Shown here: positions 9,127 to 19,000 of the stretch, piece by piece
How the letters are laid out: every line of letters begins with the position of its first letter
Numbering within the stretch: position 1 is the first letter of the stretch
Origin: Bedellia somnulentella
Taxonomy: Eukaryota > Arthropoda > Insecta > Lepidoptera > Bedelliidae
Length of the DNA: 64,000 bases
Direction: 5' to 3'
Assembly: GCA_963576735.1 (NCBI GenBank)
Contig: OY755171.1
Location: forward strand, 13,392,001-13,456,000
The notes under the pieces: generated by a model
What the model was told of the DNA's origin: nothing
Database searches by the model: none
The model's input: only the letters and a program-made list of their open reading frames with translations
Position numbers and translations under genes: made by a program

Positions 9127-11133
9127 ATGATTACATTATTTTATCAAAACGTTAATCGAGTTAGGTCAAAAACTCATGAGGTATATAAGGGTATTTTGGC
9201 CCAAAATTATGATATAATTTGTTTGACAGAAACTAATCTTAATAGCGGTGTCTACAGCAGTGAACTTGTCGATAATCGTTACAGTGTATTCCGAAGAGAT
9301 CGCGAAACGTCATCTAGTAACAAAAGCGATGGGGGTGGTATTCTCGTAGCAGTTAAAAACTCAATTAGAGCTGAGCGTTGTAGTGACTGGGAAACAGGTG
9401 CTGAAGATCTATACATAGCTATACATTTAGGAAAAAACATAATTTATCTTTGTTTAGTATATTTGCCGCCTAAAATATAATTAAATACAATGGACTTATT
9501 TTTCGAACGCTGTACTGATTTGTTAATGAATTATAGTTGCAAATTTATTATATTGGGTGATTTCAACATGCCTAATATTAAATGGATCAGGAACCCTACT
9601 TGTACCGGTTTGAGTATGTCAGTTGTCAGTAGCGACAAAAAAAGTGATTTGTTAGTACAACTCTTAGCATTAGGTGATTTACAACAATTGAACTATTTGG
9701 TAAATGACAATGAAACTACGTTGGACTTATACTTAACCAACATCGTCAAAACAGGTTTTACAACTTGTGAGCCAATTTCTAGAGAAGACCGACATCATCC
9801 ACCTTTTTCCACACACATTCAGGTCACTAATGAACATAGTATTCAATGTAACAGAAGTAACAGAGTATTTAATTTCCGCAGGTGTAAACTTGAGCAATGC
9901 AAGGAATTGCTAAGTAAAATTGACTGGGTCAATGTGCTAACCGACCTCAATATTGATGAAAGTGTGGAGATGTTTTACAAAATATTAGACAATATTATTT
10001 CCGTTACAACACCTATGAAAAAAAATGATTCACATTTATATCCGGTTTGGTTCTCAGATAGTCTCAAAAAAACATTATCCGACAAAGAGAAATATCATAA
10101 GAAGTTTAAAAGGTTCAATAATCCTCGTGATTACGATGTATATGCATTACTTAGATGCCGTGCGAAAAAAATGCTTAACGACTGTTATCAGAGTTTCATT
10201 GAGGATGTTGAAGATTCTTTGCTTTCAGGTAATTCTAAAATGTTCTGGACTTATGTAAAAGATAAAAAATCTGCCTCAACTACAATACCACAAAGAGTGA
10301 CATATGATAATATTACTTCTAGTATACCTTCTGAAATATGTGAGCTGTTTTCATCCTTTTTTGGGTCAGTGTACGAAAAGCAACCAAATAATATTAGTAT
10401 TACAACTGACAATACACATAGTCACAGTAATGTTTTGAATAAATTTAGAATAAACGAAAAAGAGATTCTAATTCATCTTAAATCGTTAGACCCAAACAAA
10501 GGTGCAGGACCTGATAAGCTTCCGGCATATTTCATTAGATCTTGTGCTGAACAGCTAGTTCTACCCCTACATATAATATATAACAGATCTCTTGAATCAG
10601 GAATATTTCCAACTAAGTGGAAATCAGTATTTGTTGTCCCCATATTTAAAACAGGAGACCCAAGTAAATGTGAAAATTATAGACCCATATGTATTCTTTC
10701 ATGTTTAGCAAAGCTCTTTGAAAAAATAATTTACAATTATATTTTTTTATCATGTGCAAACTCTTATAAACCCTAGGCAGCACGGTTTCGTAAAATCCAA
10801 ATCAACTGTAACTAATTTACTGGAATATACCAAATACTTACACGACTCTTTCGATAAAAAAAAACCTATCCATTGTATTTACACAGACTTTAGAAAAGCT
10901 TTCGACAAAATAAATCATTTTATACTAATTCATAAACTACAAGACCAATTTGGAATCCACGGCAGTCTATTGAGATGGATCACATCTTATCTAGCCTATA
11001 GGAACCAATTAATAGCAATTAAAGGTTACTACTCAAAACCCCTTGAAATTCCTTCTGGAGTCCCGCAGGGAAGTCATTTAGGACCACTACTTTTCATCCT
11101 TTTCATCAACGACTTATCTAATTCTTTGCAATG
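9127..11133 (+). pseudogene. LINE ORF2, endonuclease and RT fingers/palm (broken)
   Basis: The endonuclease spans 9127 to ~9830, with FYQNVNRVRSK, the catalytic-acid segment LTETNL, LGDFNMPNIKW and a terminal EDRHHPP region replacing the usual SDH. The RT begins ~10480 with KGAGPDKLPAYFIRSCA, then NYRPICILSCLAKLFEKII, HGFVKSKSTVTNL, YTDFRKAFDKINH (motif A aspartate) and GVPQGSHLGPLLFILFIND (motif B). There are three lesions. An in-frame TAA at 9478-9480 leaves the frame continuing unchanged on both sides, consistent with CAA to TAA. A frameshift lies at the T-run near 10741-10748. A transposon insertion follows at 11134. The copy is therefore inactive. Confidence 0.85.
11129..11133 (+). repeat. 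Target site duplication, left copy (CAATG)
   Basis: CAATG occurs immediately outside both terminal repeats (here and 12612-12616). Removing the insertion plus one copy restores the expected RT spacing between the IND motif and YADD. An alternative parsing gives a 3-bp duplication AAT with terminal repeats one base longer. Confidence 0.7.
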
Positions 11134-11170
11134 CACAGTGATTCGATTAGAACAAGCTAGCTAGACAAAA
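11134..11170 (+). repeat. Left terminal inverted repeat
   Basis: 37 bp beginning CACAGTGATTCGATTAG and ending GACAAAA. It is the reverse complement of 12575-12611 apart from one A/G difference at 11163. Confidence 0.9.
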
Positions 11171-11279
11171 TTATTTTTGTGTATTTTTTTCTTCATAAGG
11201 CTTTCTTATGATGTGTTTATTAGGTTTTAGGTCAATTTTTATTTTTTTACGTCAATTTTTTTTTTGAGTTTTTTTTTTT

Positions 11280-11450
11280 AAATAAAATAAATAAATACAC
11301 TCACGCCCTTATTTCCATGCAGGGTAGGCATAGCCACTTGCATAGCAAGTACCCACGGTTCACCAAGCGTATTTAGAGACCCAACGTGATAGGTGGTGAG
11401 CCCATTCGGCGTTGTAGGGTGCAACACATACCTCACGGTATGCGGGTTTT
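11280..11450 (-). repeat. LINE/SINE-like repeat nested in the DNA transposon
   Basis: On the minus strand its end reads GCATGGAAATAAGGGCGTGAGTG followed by a TATT/TTTA-type run (11275-11292 on plus is AAATAAATAAATA). This is the same arrangement (short hairpin, GCGTGAGTG box, simple tail) as families A and C. The body (ACCCACGGTTCACCAAGCG, ACCCAACGTGATAGGTGG) is not repeated elsewhere in the window. Presumably a separate short retroposon. Confidence 0.5.
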
Positions 11451-11682
11451 TATTTTTTACTTTAATTGCATGAACATAACATAATCACCCTAAGTTAAGG
11501 TCACGGGAACCAAAGAAACAAAAAAATATTATAGATATTTCGTATATTGAGATAGGTAGTTAAATAACAATAAAAAAATTATCACAAAAGTAGGAACAAA
11601 AAAATCTTAACTTATTATTATCCTTTCTGCGAAATACACAATAACAATGAAAAACTTATGACAAAAGTAAATAAAAACCTAA

Positions 11683-12355
11683 CTAATTATGATCGTTTAC
11701 GTCCCGTGTTTGAAGAAGATCGTCCACGCGCCTCCTTTTCGTTTTTTCACTTGCTTTAGGGAAATTAACTGATGGACGTCCAGGATGTTGTGGACGTTTT
11801 CCAGATGCTGATGGTGCTGAGTGGTAAACGGATACTTTAAATGTGTAGAACCCAGCTAACCACTCAGACTGCAAGCGATTGATACTCTTTCCAGAAGTTT
11901 TCCATTTTTGTTCTAATTTCACTGATATACTGGCAATTCTCATCCTTAATTCTCTCGCAGATGCCTCCGTAATGTTAGCAAAATCATTTTTCAGTGATAG
12001 AAAATCAAAAATTCTGTTATGACGATTTTGTTTGGGGTGTTGGAGCCATTCATCAAAGAACTCCATTTTTGCCACTGAGAATTCGTATTCTGGAAAACGG
12101 AAAAAAAACTAAGATGGACTCGAGTGTGCATTCTAAAATTAATAAAATTTTATAGCTTACAGTTATGGCTACTACATATAAAAAGTCTAGCCCGGATACA
12201 TGAGGATACAAGTACTTTCTAGTCCAATAAAAAGATAAAATCGTAAAAAAACTGACTTTTTTTTAAAAAATCGAGCTCTGAAATTAAAGTGAGTTTACAA
12301 AATATCCATTACTAGTTATAATTAAGAAGTACATACCTTTAACTTGAAGATCCAT
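11683..12355 (-). CDS. Small two-exon gene carried by the DNA transposon (about 141 aa, unknown)
   Basis: I read exon 1 as 12355-12337 (ATG plus 18 nt) and exon 2 as 12089-11683. The 247-bp intron has a GTATGT donor (from 12336) and a pyrimidine-rich TTTTTTTTCCGTTTTCCAG acceptor. Splicing joins MDLQVK to EYEFSVAKMEFFDEW in frame. The protein is polar and largely helical-looking (residues ~40-75). From ~105 it is basic, with GRPSVNF and KTKRRRVDDLL, suggesting DNA binding or nuclear import. I do not recognise the family. It may be an N-terminal fragment of a transposase or an accessory protein. A TATA box lies ~95 bp upstream. Without splicing the frame would start at the internal methionine of exon 2. 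Confidence 0.6.
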
Positions 12356-12449
12356 CACTAAAACTTTTTAAAACACTTGATTTCACTGATATATGATGTT
12401 ACTTGTGTTAGCGCAAAATTGCAACTATTTAATCATTTTTTAGCCCTTT

Positions 12450-12458
12450 CTATTTATA
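12450..12458 (-). promoter_or_regulatory. TATA box of the transposon gene
   Basis: Minus-strand TATAAATAG, 95 bp upstream of the proposed ATG at 12355. The spacing leaves ~65 bp for a 5' UTR if transcription starts about 30 bp downstream. This is inference from sequence only. Confidence 0.5.
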
Positions 12459-12574
12459 CTCGCTCAATTACCTGATCAGTGGTTGACATCTGGCGCAAAC
12501 AATTCTTGGAATTGGGTCATTGGGGGTGTTAGCTAGGGGCTTAGGCGAGGAATTCCGGGAAATTCAACAATGAC

Positions 12575-12611
12575 TTTTGTCCAGCTAGCTTGTTCTAATC
12601 GAATCACTGTG
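12575..12611 (-). repeat. Right terminal inverted repeat
   Basis: Reads CACAGTGATTCGATTAG on the minus strand and pairs with 11134-11170 with one mismatch. The flanking CAATG duplication follows at 12612-12616. Confidence 0.9.
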
Positions 12612-12974
12612 CAATGTGATCACTTATTATACGCCGATGATTTAAAAGTTTATCAATCGATTCAATCAATAACTGACTGTGAGAATCTTCAAAATGACCT
12701 TGTATCCCTGCATAACTGGTGTCAAAACAACTGCATGGTCTTAAATGTGAAAAAATGTTTTGTTATTAGATTTAATAAAGTTCAAGACCAGTGTGCAAAT
12801 TACATTTATTCGATAGATGGACACTCCCTTGAAGCAGTCAGCTCTATAAGAGACTTAGGTGTTATTTTCGATAAAGAATTAACATTTCGATCCCATTATG
12901 ACTATCTAATTCGGTCTTGCAACAAAATTCTTGGCTTTATCAGTCGGGTGACAAAAGGTTCGCCAATCCTGTGA
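12612..12974 (+). pseudogene. LINE ORF2, RT palm/thumb remainder
   Basis: Continuation of the interrupted RT: CDHLLYADDLKVYQSI (YADD catalytic motif) directly follows the duplication. Then come NWCQNNCMVLNVKKC and SSIRDLGVIFDKELTF, the usual post-YADD order. Coding similarity stops near RVTKG at about 12957, where the sequence switches to the inverted R4-like element. The last few codons to the stop belong to that neighbour. Confidence 0.85.
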
Positions 12975-15736
12975 GGCCAACGATAAGGGAGCCAGTCCTT
13001 TATCACTAGCGACCACCTCTCGTCGAATACTATCATCCGTCATCGTCAAAAAAATAGTTTCTGAGGTTGCATACCTCGCGGTTGTGCATGGTTTTGGCAC
13101 TCAAGAGGCCTCGACCACCACACTTCCGCGGGATATACAATCTCATAACCGACGACCTCGGATGATGCATTCGATGAGAGGTCATCATCGTGCGGACTCG
13201 TCTGTCCAGAGCGTCGAGTTCGGTCTGAGTCCATCTGAGCACGCTAAATGTGTACATCAGTACAGGCATGACCCAGGAGTTAATGGCTCGGATCTTATTA
13301 ACGCCTGACAAGTAGCTATTAAGCACACTTTTCAGGCGTTCATAAAACTCCTCGCAAACACCCTGTTTCACGTCTGCCACCTTCACACCGATGGTTTGTG
13401 ACATGCCCAGATACCGGTATGTTTCAGCCTCGGAGAGTGCCCTCAAATGATTGGTGCCGACATCGACACCATCAGAGTGCACGACATGCCCCTTCTCAAC
13501 ATGAATGACCGCACACTTATCGACCCCGAGCTCCATCTTGACGGAACCACTGAAATCGTTAGTGATCGTCAGTAGCTCCGCCAATCTGTCAGCCGTGGGG
13601 GCGTAAAGCTTCAGGTCATCCATGTAAAGGAGATGAGGCAAGCGTGGTCCGCCTCTTCGAAACTGAAAGCCTGTCCCCGAATTCTCCAAGAGTGTACTTA
13701 GAGGATTCAGGGCCAAGCAAAACCAAACTGGACTCAGGCAATCGCCCTGGAAAATCCCTCGCCTTATATCAATTTGATCATCCGCGTCCGTCATCCGCTG
13801 ACCGTCTAAACTCAGGATCGTTCTCCAGCACCAAATACACTGCCCGAGGAAGTGTCGAACTGTACTATCAATTTTGTACAGCTCGAGGACCCTCATGAGC
13901 CATGTATGAGGTACCGAATCGAACGCCTTCCTGTAGTCTATCCAGCCAGCGGAGAAGTTCCGACGGTTGCGTTTGACCAGTTAGCCTACGACCGCGTTGA
14001 TGAGGAGCAGCTCCTTGCTACCGCGACTACCGCCCCTACATCCGTTCTGAGCTCCAGAGATCACATTGTTATCAACAATGTGTTGAGTAATCTTGGAGCT
14101 CAGAACGGATGTCAAGGTCTTGTAAATTGTACAAAGACAAGTAATGGGGCGGTATTGTGATGGATCCGCGGTAGCATCGCTCTTTGGAGCTAAATGAGTG
14201 ACCCCAGTAGTTAAGAAGTTCTGTAGCGTCCCACTCTCGAGGGCGCTTTGGAACTGACGGGCGAGAGTAGCGTGACAGCGCGTGAACCCCTTCAACCAGT
14301 AATTGTGCAATCCGTCCGGCCCCGGACTTTTCCAGTTCGGAGCCTTACGGGTCGCAGCCACCACATCCTCCTCGGATATGTTGACGGGGTTCATGGGCGC
14401 TATGGGCTCGCACGCTCCCTCGACCGCCTCGAACCATCGGCCCTCTTCGTGATCAACAGGCAGCGACCAAAGCCCACGCCAAAAGGCAACCACGTCGGCT
14501 TTTTCCGGTCGCTGACCCGTCGAAACCACATCGGGACGCTCCAAAGTTCTGTAGAACTTCTTCTGGTCACTCATGAAGAGACGATTCTGTTGGTACCTCT
14601 TTACCCTTTCAGAATATCGCCTAATTCGCTTACCCCAAGCAGCGATCTTCTGCTTCAGATCATCGATGCGCTCCACCAGTCTACAGGCAAACTCCGGTGA
14701 GTTGTCAAAGACATCCTCACCAGGGAATGCCTCCCTGACGAAGCGCACCACCCTCGGCCTATTGTTGCCTGATCTGAAGCTGGTCAGTTTGCCGATGAGG
14801 ACCCTGGCCCTTGTGATACGGCTTTCAATCCGCCTCATCCAGGCTGGTCTAGTTCTAGTCCTGGGACTAGTACTGCCAGCCTGGCGGGAGCCACCAGCTC
14901 TTGTTGGCGGCATCCTGACGCCGACAAATTGACAAACTGTCATTGCGGCGCCAAAGAGAATTGAATCCGTATCCCAAAGGTCCATGCTGCTCTCTAAAAA
15001 TGAGGGCAGCATGTTATTGACGGCCTCAACGACATCCCGAACCTTGATGCTGAGAGGAACTCGGGGCAGCCTTGGCCTCCTTTCGAGAGGCACTTGGCGA
15101 TATTCCAGGATCGTCTCTTCGAGTGCGCTCCTCACCATATCCAAATCCAGGGAGACTGTTCCCCAACCGCTTTCCGCACCACCCGCATCCGGCAGGTTAA
15201 CGATCGGCTCCCTCCGAACTTCCCGCTCAGGGACAGGAGGGAGAACCTGCAAGGGTGGCTCTTCGTCCAGCGGAGGAACAGCCTCGCGTCGCAATTGTTC
15301 GAGTTCGGTAGTGCTAAAAAGTTCTGAGCGTTGTATGTACCGAACTCGGTCCGCCAGGTTTTGTTCTGTGACGGTCAAATTGGGCTCCAGGCTCAGAAAT
15401 TCGCGGTACATTGCTGCCCGATAACCCGTCCGTTCTTGAACCCGAGGCCCTAAGATAGGCCCGCATGGCATTCCTGTTCATATCGACCGTCCATGCCATG
15501 CGGCGCCTTGCTCCACCAGCGGCGGGCACCGACTGCTGGGACTGAGTTGCCTCAGTCCCAACCGATGCCAAGCCATCTGGTGGCCGAGGTGGTCGCGCAG
15601 ACTGACCAGGTGGTCGTGCCGGTCTACTGCGGCTGGGGGACCGCATGCTGCCACGTCCAGCCCCAGCTCCAGACGCGCCCCAGCGATAGCCCCTGGGGAG
15701 CGGCCCTATACGCTCATCGTTTCTCTCACCTGCCAT
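12957..15736 (-). pseudogene. R4/Dong-like polyprotein, copy 1 (four lesions)
   Basis: The frame starts at ATG 15736, thirty codons upstream of the first methionine seen in copy 2. There is a 4-nt deletion near 15437 relative to copy 2 (frameshift after RASGSRT). The frame then runs 15471-13033 with a single nonsense codon at 13981-13983 (TAA where copy 2 has CAA, in AVVGQLV). RT motifs are NWKSPGPDGLHNYW, FQGDCLSPVWF and YMDD. Downstream it keeps a segment (SAKTMHNREVCNLRNYFFDDD, shown with its last residues only in part) that copy 2 lacks. It then shifts frame at a T-run near 13035-13045 into REVVASDKGLAPLSLASQDW, and is truncated. Confidence 0.85.
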
Positions 15737-15943
15737 TTTACGATGAGCGAAGATTCACCCGGGGTTTCACTCACTTGCCCCGGGGAGACCGTTATTGCTC
15801 TATTTTGCGCTGAGACCAGTTTGTAGACACGGTCAACACCTACAAACTCAAGCGCTGACTATTTGCATTGCTGGAATGGCAAGCTGGTAAACATGTCATT
15901 GCCATTCCAACAATGGGCGGTGGGGTCGTCACATCCCTACGCC
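12957..15943 (-). mobile_element. R4/Dong-like non-LTR retrotransposon, copy 1 (3'-truncated)
   Basis: Very similar over its length to copy 2 (15958-19303) but carrying a longer 5' end. The minus-strand 5' terminus reads GGCGTAGGGATG directly against a TTA repeat at 15944-15957. It includes ~207 bp of 5' UTR with two small hairpins. The 3' end is gone: the restriction-like endonuclease region and 3' UTR are missing, and the sequence joins the facing LINE at ~12957. A non-LTR element normally keeps its 3' end, so this implies a deletion after insertion. Confidence 0.85.
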
Positions 15944-15957
15944 TTATTATTATTATT
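15944..15957. repeat. (TTA)n junction between the two R4-like copies
   Basis: TTATTATTATTATT sits exactly between the 5' end of copy 1 and the 3' end of copy 2. Dong elements are known to insert in TAA repeats. This tract is either the old target or the TAA tail of copy 2. Confidence 0.85.
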
Positions 15958-15979
15958 TTGAGCATGAATTTAAGTTCCT

Positions 15980-16029
15980 CGCCTCTCCCATGGCCGAAAA
16001 AGAAAATATAATTTTAAATGGGAGAGGCG
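15980..16029 (-). other. Stem-loop in the R4-like 3' UTR
   Basis: CGCCTCTCCCAT (15980-15991) and ATGGGAGAGGCG (16018-16029) are perfect 12-bp inverted complements with a 26-nt AT-rich loop. It lies about 20 bp from the 3' terminus of copy 2. In R2-like elements the 3' UTR is bound by the element's own RT, so this hairpin is a candidate recognition structure. Copy 1 has lost the region. Confidence 0.8.
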
Positions 16030-16061
16030 GTACTCCCCGACAAAAGAACAGTCGGTCGGGG

Positions 16062-19000
16062 TCAGGGGCTCAGGTTCAAGAACCGACGAACGATCCGAGC
16101 CGTATCGAGCAGCACCGCCTTCTGCATTTGTGCTGGAACCGACACGCCGCAGAAATCCAACCGCCTCAAGTTGGTCGCGAGGCTGGTTGGAATTAACCCG
16201 TTCGCGGACAAAACAATTGGGATTATTTCTGTCGAAGTCACACCCCACATGTCGGTGATCTCGTGGGCCAGATCGAGATATTTCCGACGCTTCTCGGTTT
16301 CGGCTTTCACGAGACCCTCGTCATGAGGGATAGTGACATCCACTAGAAATACCCTCGACTGCGACCGATCCCATACCACGATATCAGGCTTATTCGCTAG
16401 AATAGTCCTGTCCGTGATAACGGATCGGTCCCAATAGATTTTGGCACGGTCGTTTTCTAGGATTGGCTCCGGCAGATTCTTGTAATACGGCAGCCTCTGT
16501 TGCAAGAGTCCGTATTTTAGAGCGAGCTCCTGATGCAGGATTTTGGCTGCTTGGTTGTGTCTGTGCAAGTACTCAGTGTTAGCAAGAGCCGAACAACCGG
16601 AAACAACATGCCTAAGTGACTCTCCGGGACGGCCACATGCTCGACAAACGTCTGTGGTACCGTCCTTTAGGATGTATTTCCGATAGTTCCGCGTCTTGAT
16701 AACCTGGTCTTGTATTGCACAGACAAAACCTTCGGTTTCCCCAAAGAGGCCTCGACCACCACACTTCCGCGGGATATACAATCTCATAACCGACGACCTC
16801 GGATGATGCATTCGATGAGAGGTCATCGTCGTGCGGACTCGTCTGTCCAGAGCGTCTAGTTCGGACTGAGTCCATCTGAGCACGCCAAACGTGTACATCA
16901 GTACAGTCATGACCCAGGAGTTAATGGCTCGGATCTTATTAACGCCTGACAAGTAGCTATTAAGCACACTTTTCAGGCGTTCATAAAACTCCTCGCAAAC
17001 ACCCTGTTTCACGTCTGCCACCTTCACACCGATGGTTTGTGACATGCCCAGATACCGGTATGTTTCAGCCTCGGAGAGTGCCCTCAAATGATTGGTGCCG
17101 ACATCGACACCATCAGAGTGCACGACATGCCCCTTCTCAACATGAATGACCGCACACTTATCGACCCCGAGCTCCATCTTGACGGAACCACTGAAATCGT
17201 TAGTGATCGTCAGTAGCTCCGCCAATCTGTCAGCCGTGGGGGCGTAAAGCTTCAGGTCATCCATGTAAAGGAGATGAGGCAAGCGTGGTCCGCCTCTCCG
17301 AAACTGAAAGCCTGTCCCCGAATTCTCCAAGAGTGTACTTAGAGGATTCAGGGCCAAGCAAAACCAAACTGGACTCAGGCAATCGCCCTGGAAAATCCCT
17401 CTCCTTATATCAATTTGGTCATCCGCATCCGTCATCCGCTGACCGTCTAAACTCAGGATCGTTCTCCAGCACCCCATACACTGCCCGAGGAAGTGTCGAA
17501 CTGCACTATCAATTTTGTACAGCTCGAGGACCCTCATGAGCCATGTATGAGGTACCGAATCGAACGCCTTCCTGTAGTCTATCCAGCCAGCGGAGAAGTT
17601 CCGACGGTTGCGTTTGACCAGTTGGCCTACGACCGCGTCGATGAGGAGCAGCTCCTTGCTACCGTGACTACCGCCCCTACATCCGTTCTGAGCTCCAGAT
17701 ATCACATTGTTATCAACAATGTGTTGAGTAATCTTGGAGCTCAGAACGGATGTCAAGGTCTTGCAAATTGTACAAAGACAAGTAATGGGGCGGTATTGTG
17801 ATGGATCCGCGGTAGCATCGCTCTTTGGAGCTAAATGAGTGACCCCAGTAGTTAAGAAGTTCGGGAGCGTCCCACTCTCGAGGGCGCTTTGGAACTGACG
17901 GGCGAGAGTAGCGTGACAGCGCGTAAACCCCTTCAACCAGTAATGGTGCAATCCGTCCGGCCCCGGACTTTTCCAGTTCGGAGCCTTACGGATCGCAGCC
18001 ACCACATCCTCCTCGGATATGTTGACGGGGTTCATGGGCGCTATGGGCTCGCACGCTCCCTCGACCGCCTCGAACCATCGGCCCTCTTCGTGATCAACAG
18101 GCAGCGACCAAAGCCCACGCCAAAAGGCAACCACGTCGGCTTTTTCCGGTCGCTGACCCGTCGAAACCACATCGGGACGCTCCAAAGTTCTGTAGAACTT
18201 CTTCTGGTCACTCATGAAGAGACGATTCTGTTGGTACCTCTTTACCCTTTCAGAATATCGCCTAATTCGCTTACCCCAAGCAGCGATCTTCTGCTTCAGA
18301 TCATCGATGCGCTCCACCAGTCTACAGGCAAACTCCGGTGAGTTGTCAAAGACATTCTCACCAGGGAATGCCTCCCTGACGAAGCGCACCACCCTCGGCC
18401 TATTGTTGCCTGATCTGAAGCTGGTCAGTTTGCCGATGAGGACCCTGGCCCTTGTGATACGGCTTTCAATCCGCCTCATCCAGGCTGGTCTAGTTCTAGT
18501 CCTGGGACTAGTACTGCCAGCCTGACGGGAGCCACCAACTCTTGTTGGCGGCATCCTGACGCCGACAAATTGACAAGCTGTCATTGCGGCGCCAAAGAGA
18601 ATTGAATCCGTATCCCAAAGGCCCATGCTGCACTCTAAAAATGAGGGCAGCATGTTATTGACGGCCTCAACGACATCCCGAACCTTGATGCTGAGAGGAA
18701 CTCGGGGCAGCCTTGGCCTCCTTTCGAGAGGCACTTGGCGATATTCCAGGATCGTCTCTTCGAGTGCGCTCCTCACCAAATCCAAATCCAGGGAGACTGT
18801 TCCCCAATCGCTTTCCGCACCACCCACATCCGGCAGGTTAGCAATTGGCTCCCTCCGTACTTCCCGTTCAGGAACTGGAGGGAGAACCTGCAAAGGTGGC
18901 TCTTCGTCTAGCGGGGGAACAGCCTCGCGTCGCAATTGTTCGAGTTCGGTAGTGCTAAAAAGTTCTGAGCGCTGTATGTACCGAACTCGATCCGCCAGGT

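Larger units (their letters stand above)
11134..12611 (-). mobile_element. 1.48-kb DNA transposon with CACAGTG termini, inside the LINE RT
   Basis: The ends are 37-bp inverted repeats with one mismatch (11134-11170 and 12575-12611), starting CACAGTGATTCG. They are flanked by a 5-bp duplication CAATG, and excision would restore the LINE reading order. Inside lies one small spliced gene on the minus strand, plus a nested LINE-tail-like repeat at the left end. CAC-starting termini with 5-bp duplications are typical of Transib (heptamer resembling the RAG recombination signal). With the alternative 3-bp duplication it could be in the CACTA/Chapaev group. The transposase catalytic domain is absent, so it is non-autonomous as it stands. 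Confidence 0.8.
7960..12957 (+). mobile_element. CR1/Jockey-group LINE, interrupted and 3'-truncated
   Basis: Two open reading frames in LINE order: ORF1 (8130-8945), then ORF2 with an apurinic-type endonuclease and a reverse transcriptase (9127 onwards). A GC-richer leader precedes ORF1 from about 7960; the exact 5' end is not defined. A DNA transposon (11134-12611) splits the RT domain. The element stops abruptly at about 12957, where it abuts an R4-like element facing it, so the thumb region, 3' UTR and tail are missing. ORF1 similarity to the FP25K-type ORF1 of lepidopteran CR1 elements favours CR1. The RT words are also compatible with Jockey or Daphne groups. Confidence 0.85.

Noticed and set aside
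13084..15424. Several plus-strand frames over R4-like copy 1
   Set aside because: They are antisense shadows of the GC-rich reverse transcriptase frame; the same set recurs over copy 2.
15493..18525. Plus-strand frames of 100-150 codons over the R4-like elements
   Set aside because: Antisense readings of the polyprotein; composition is arginine/serine-rich as expected for the complement.
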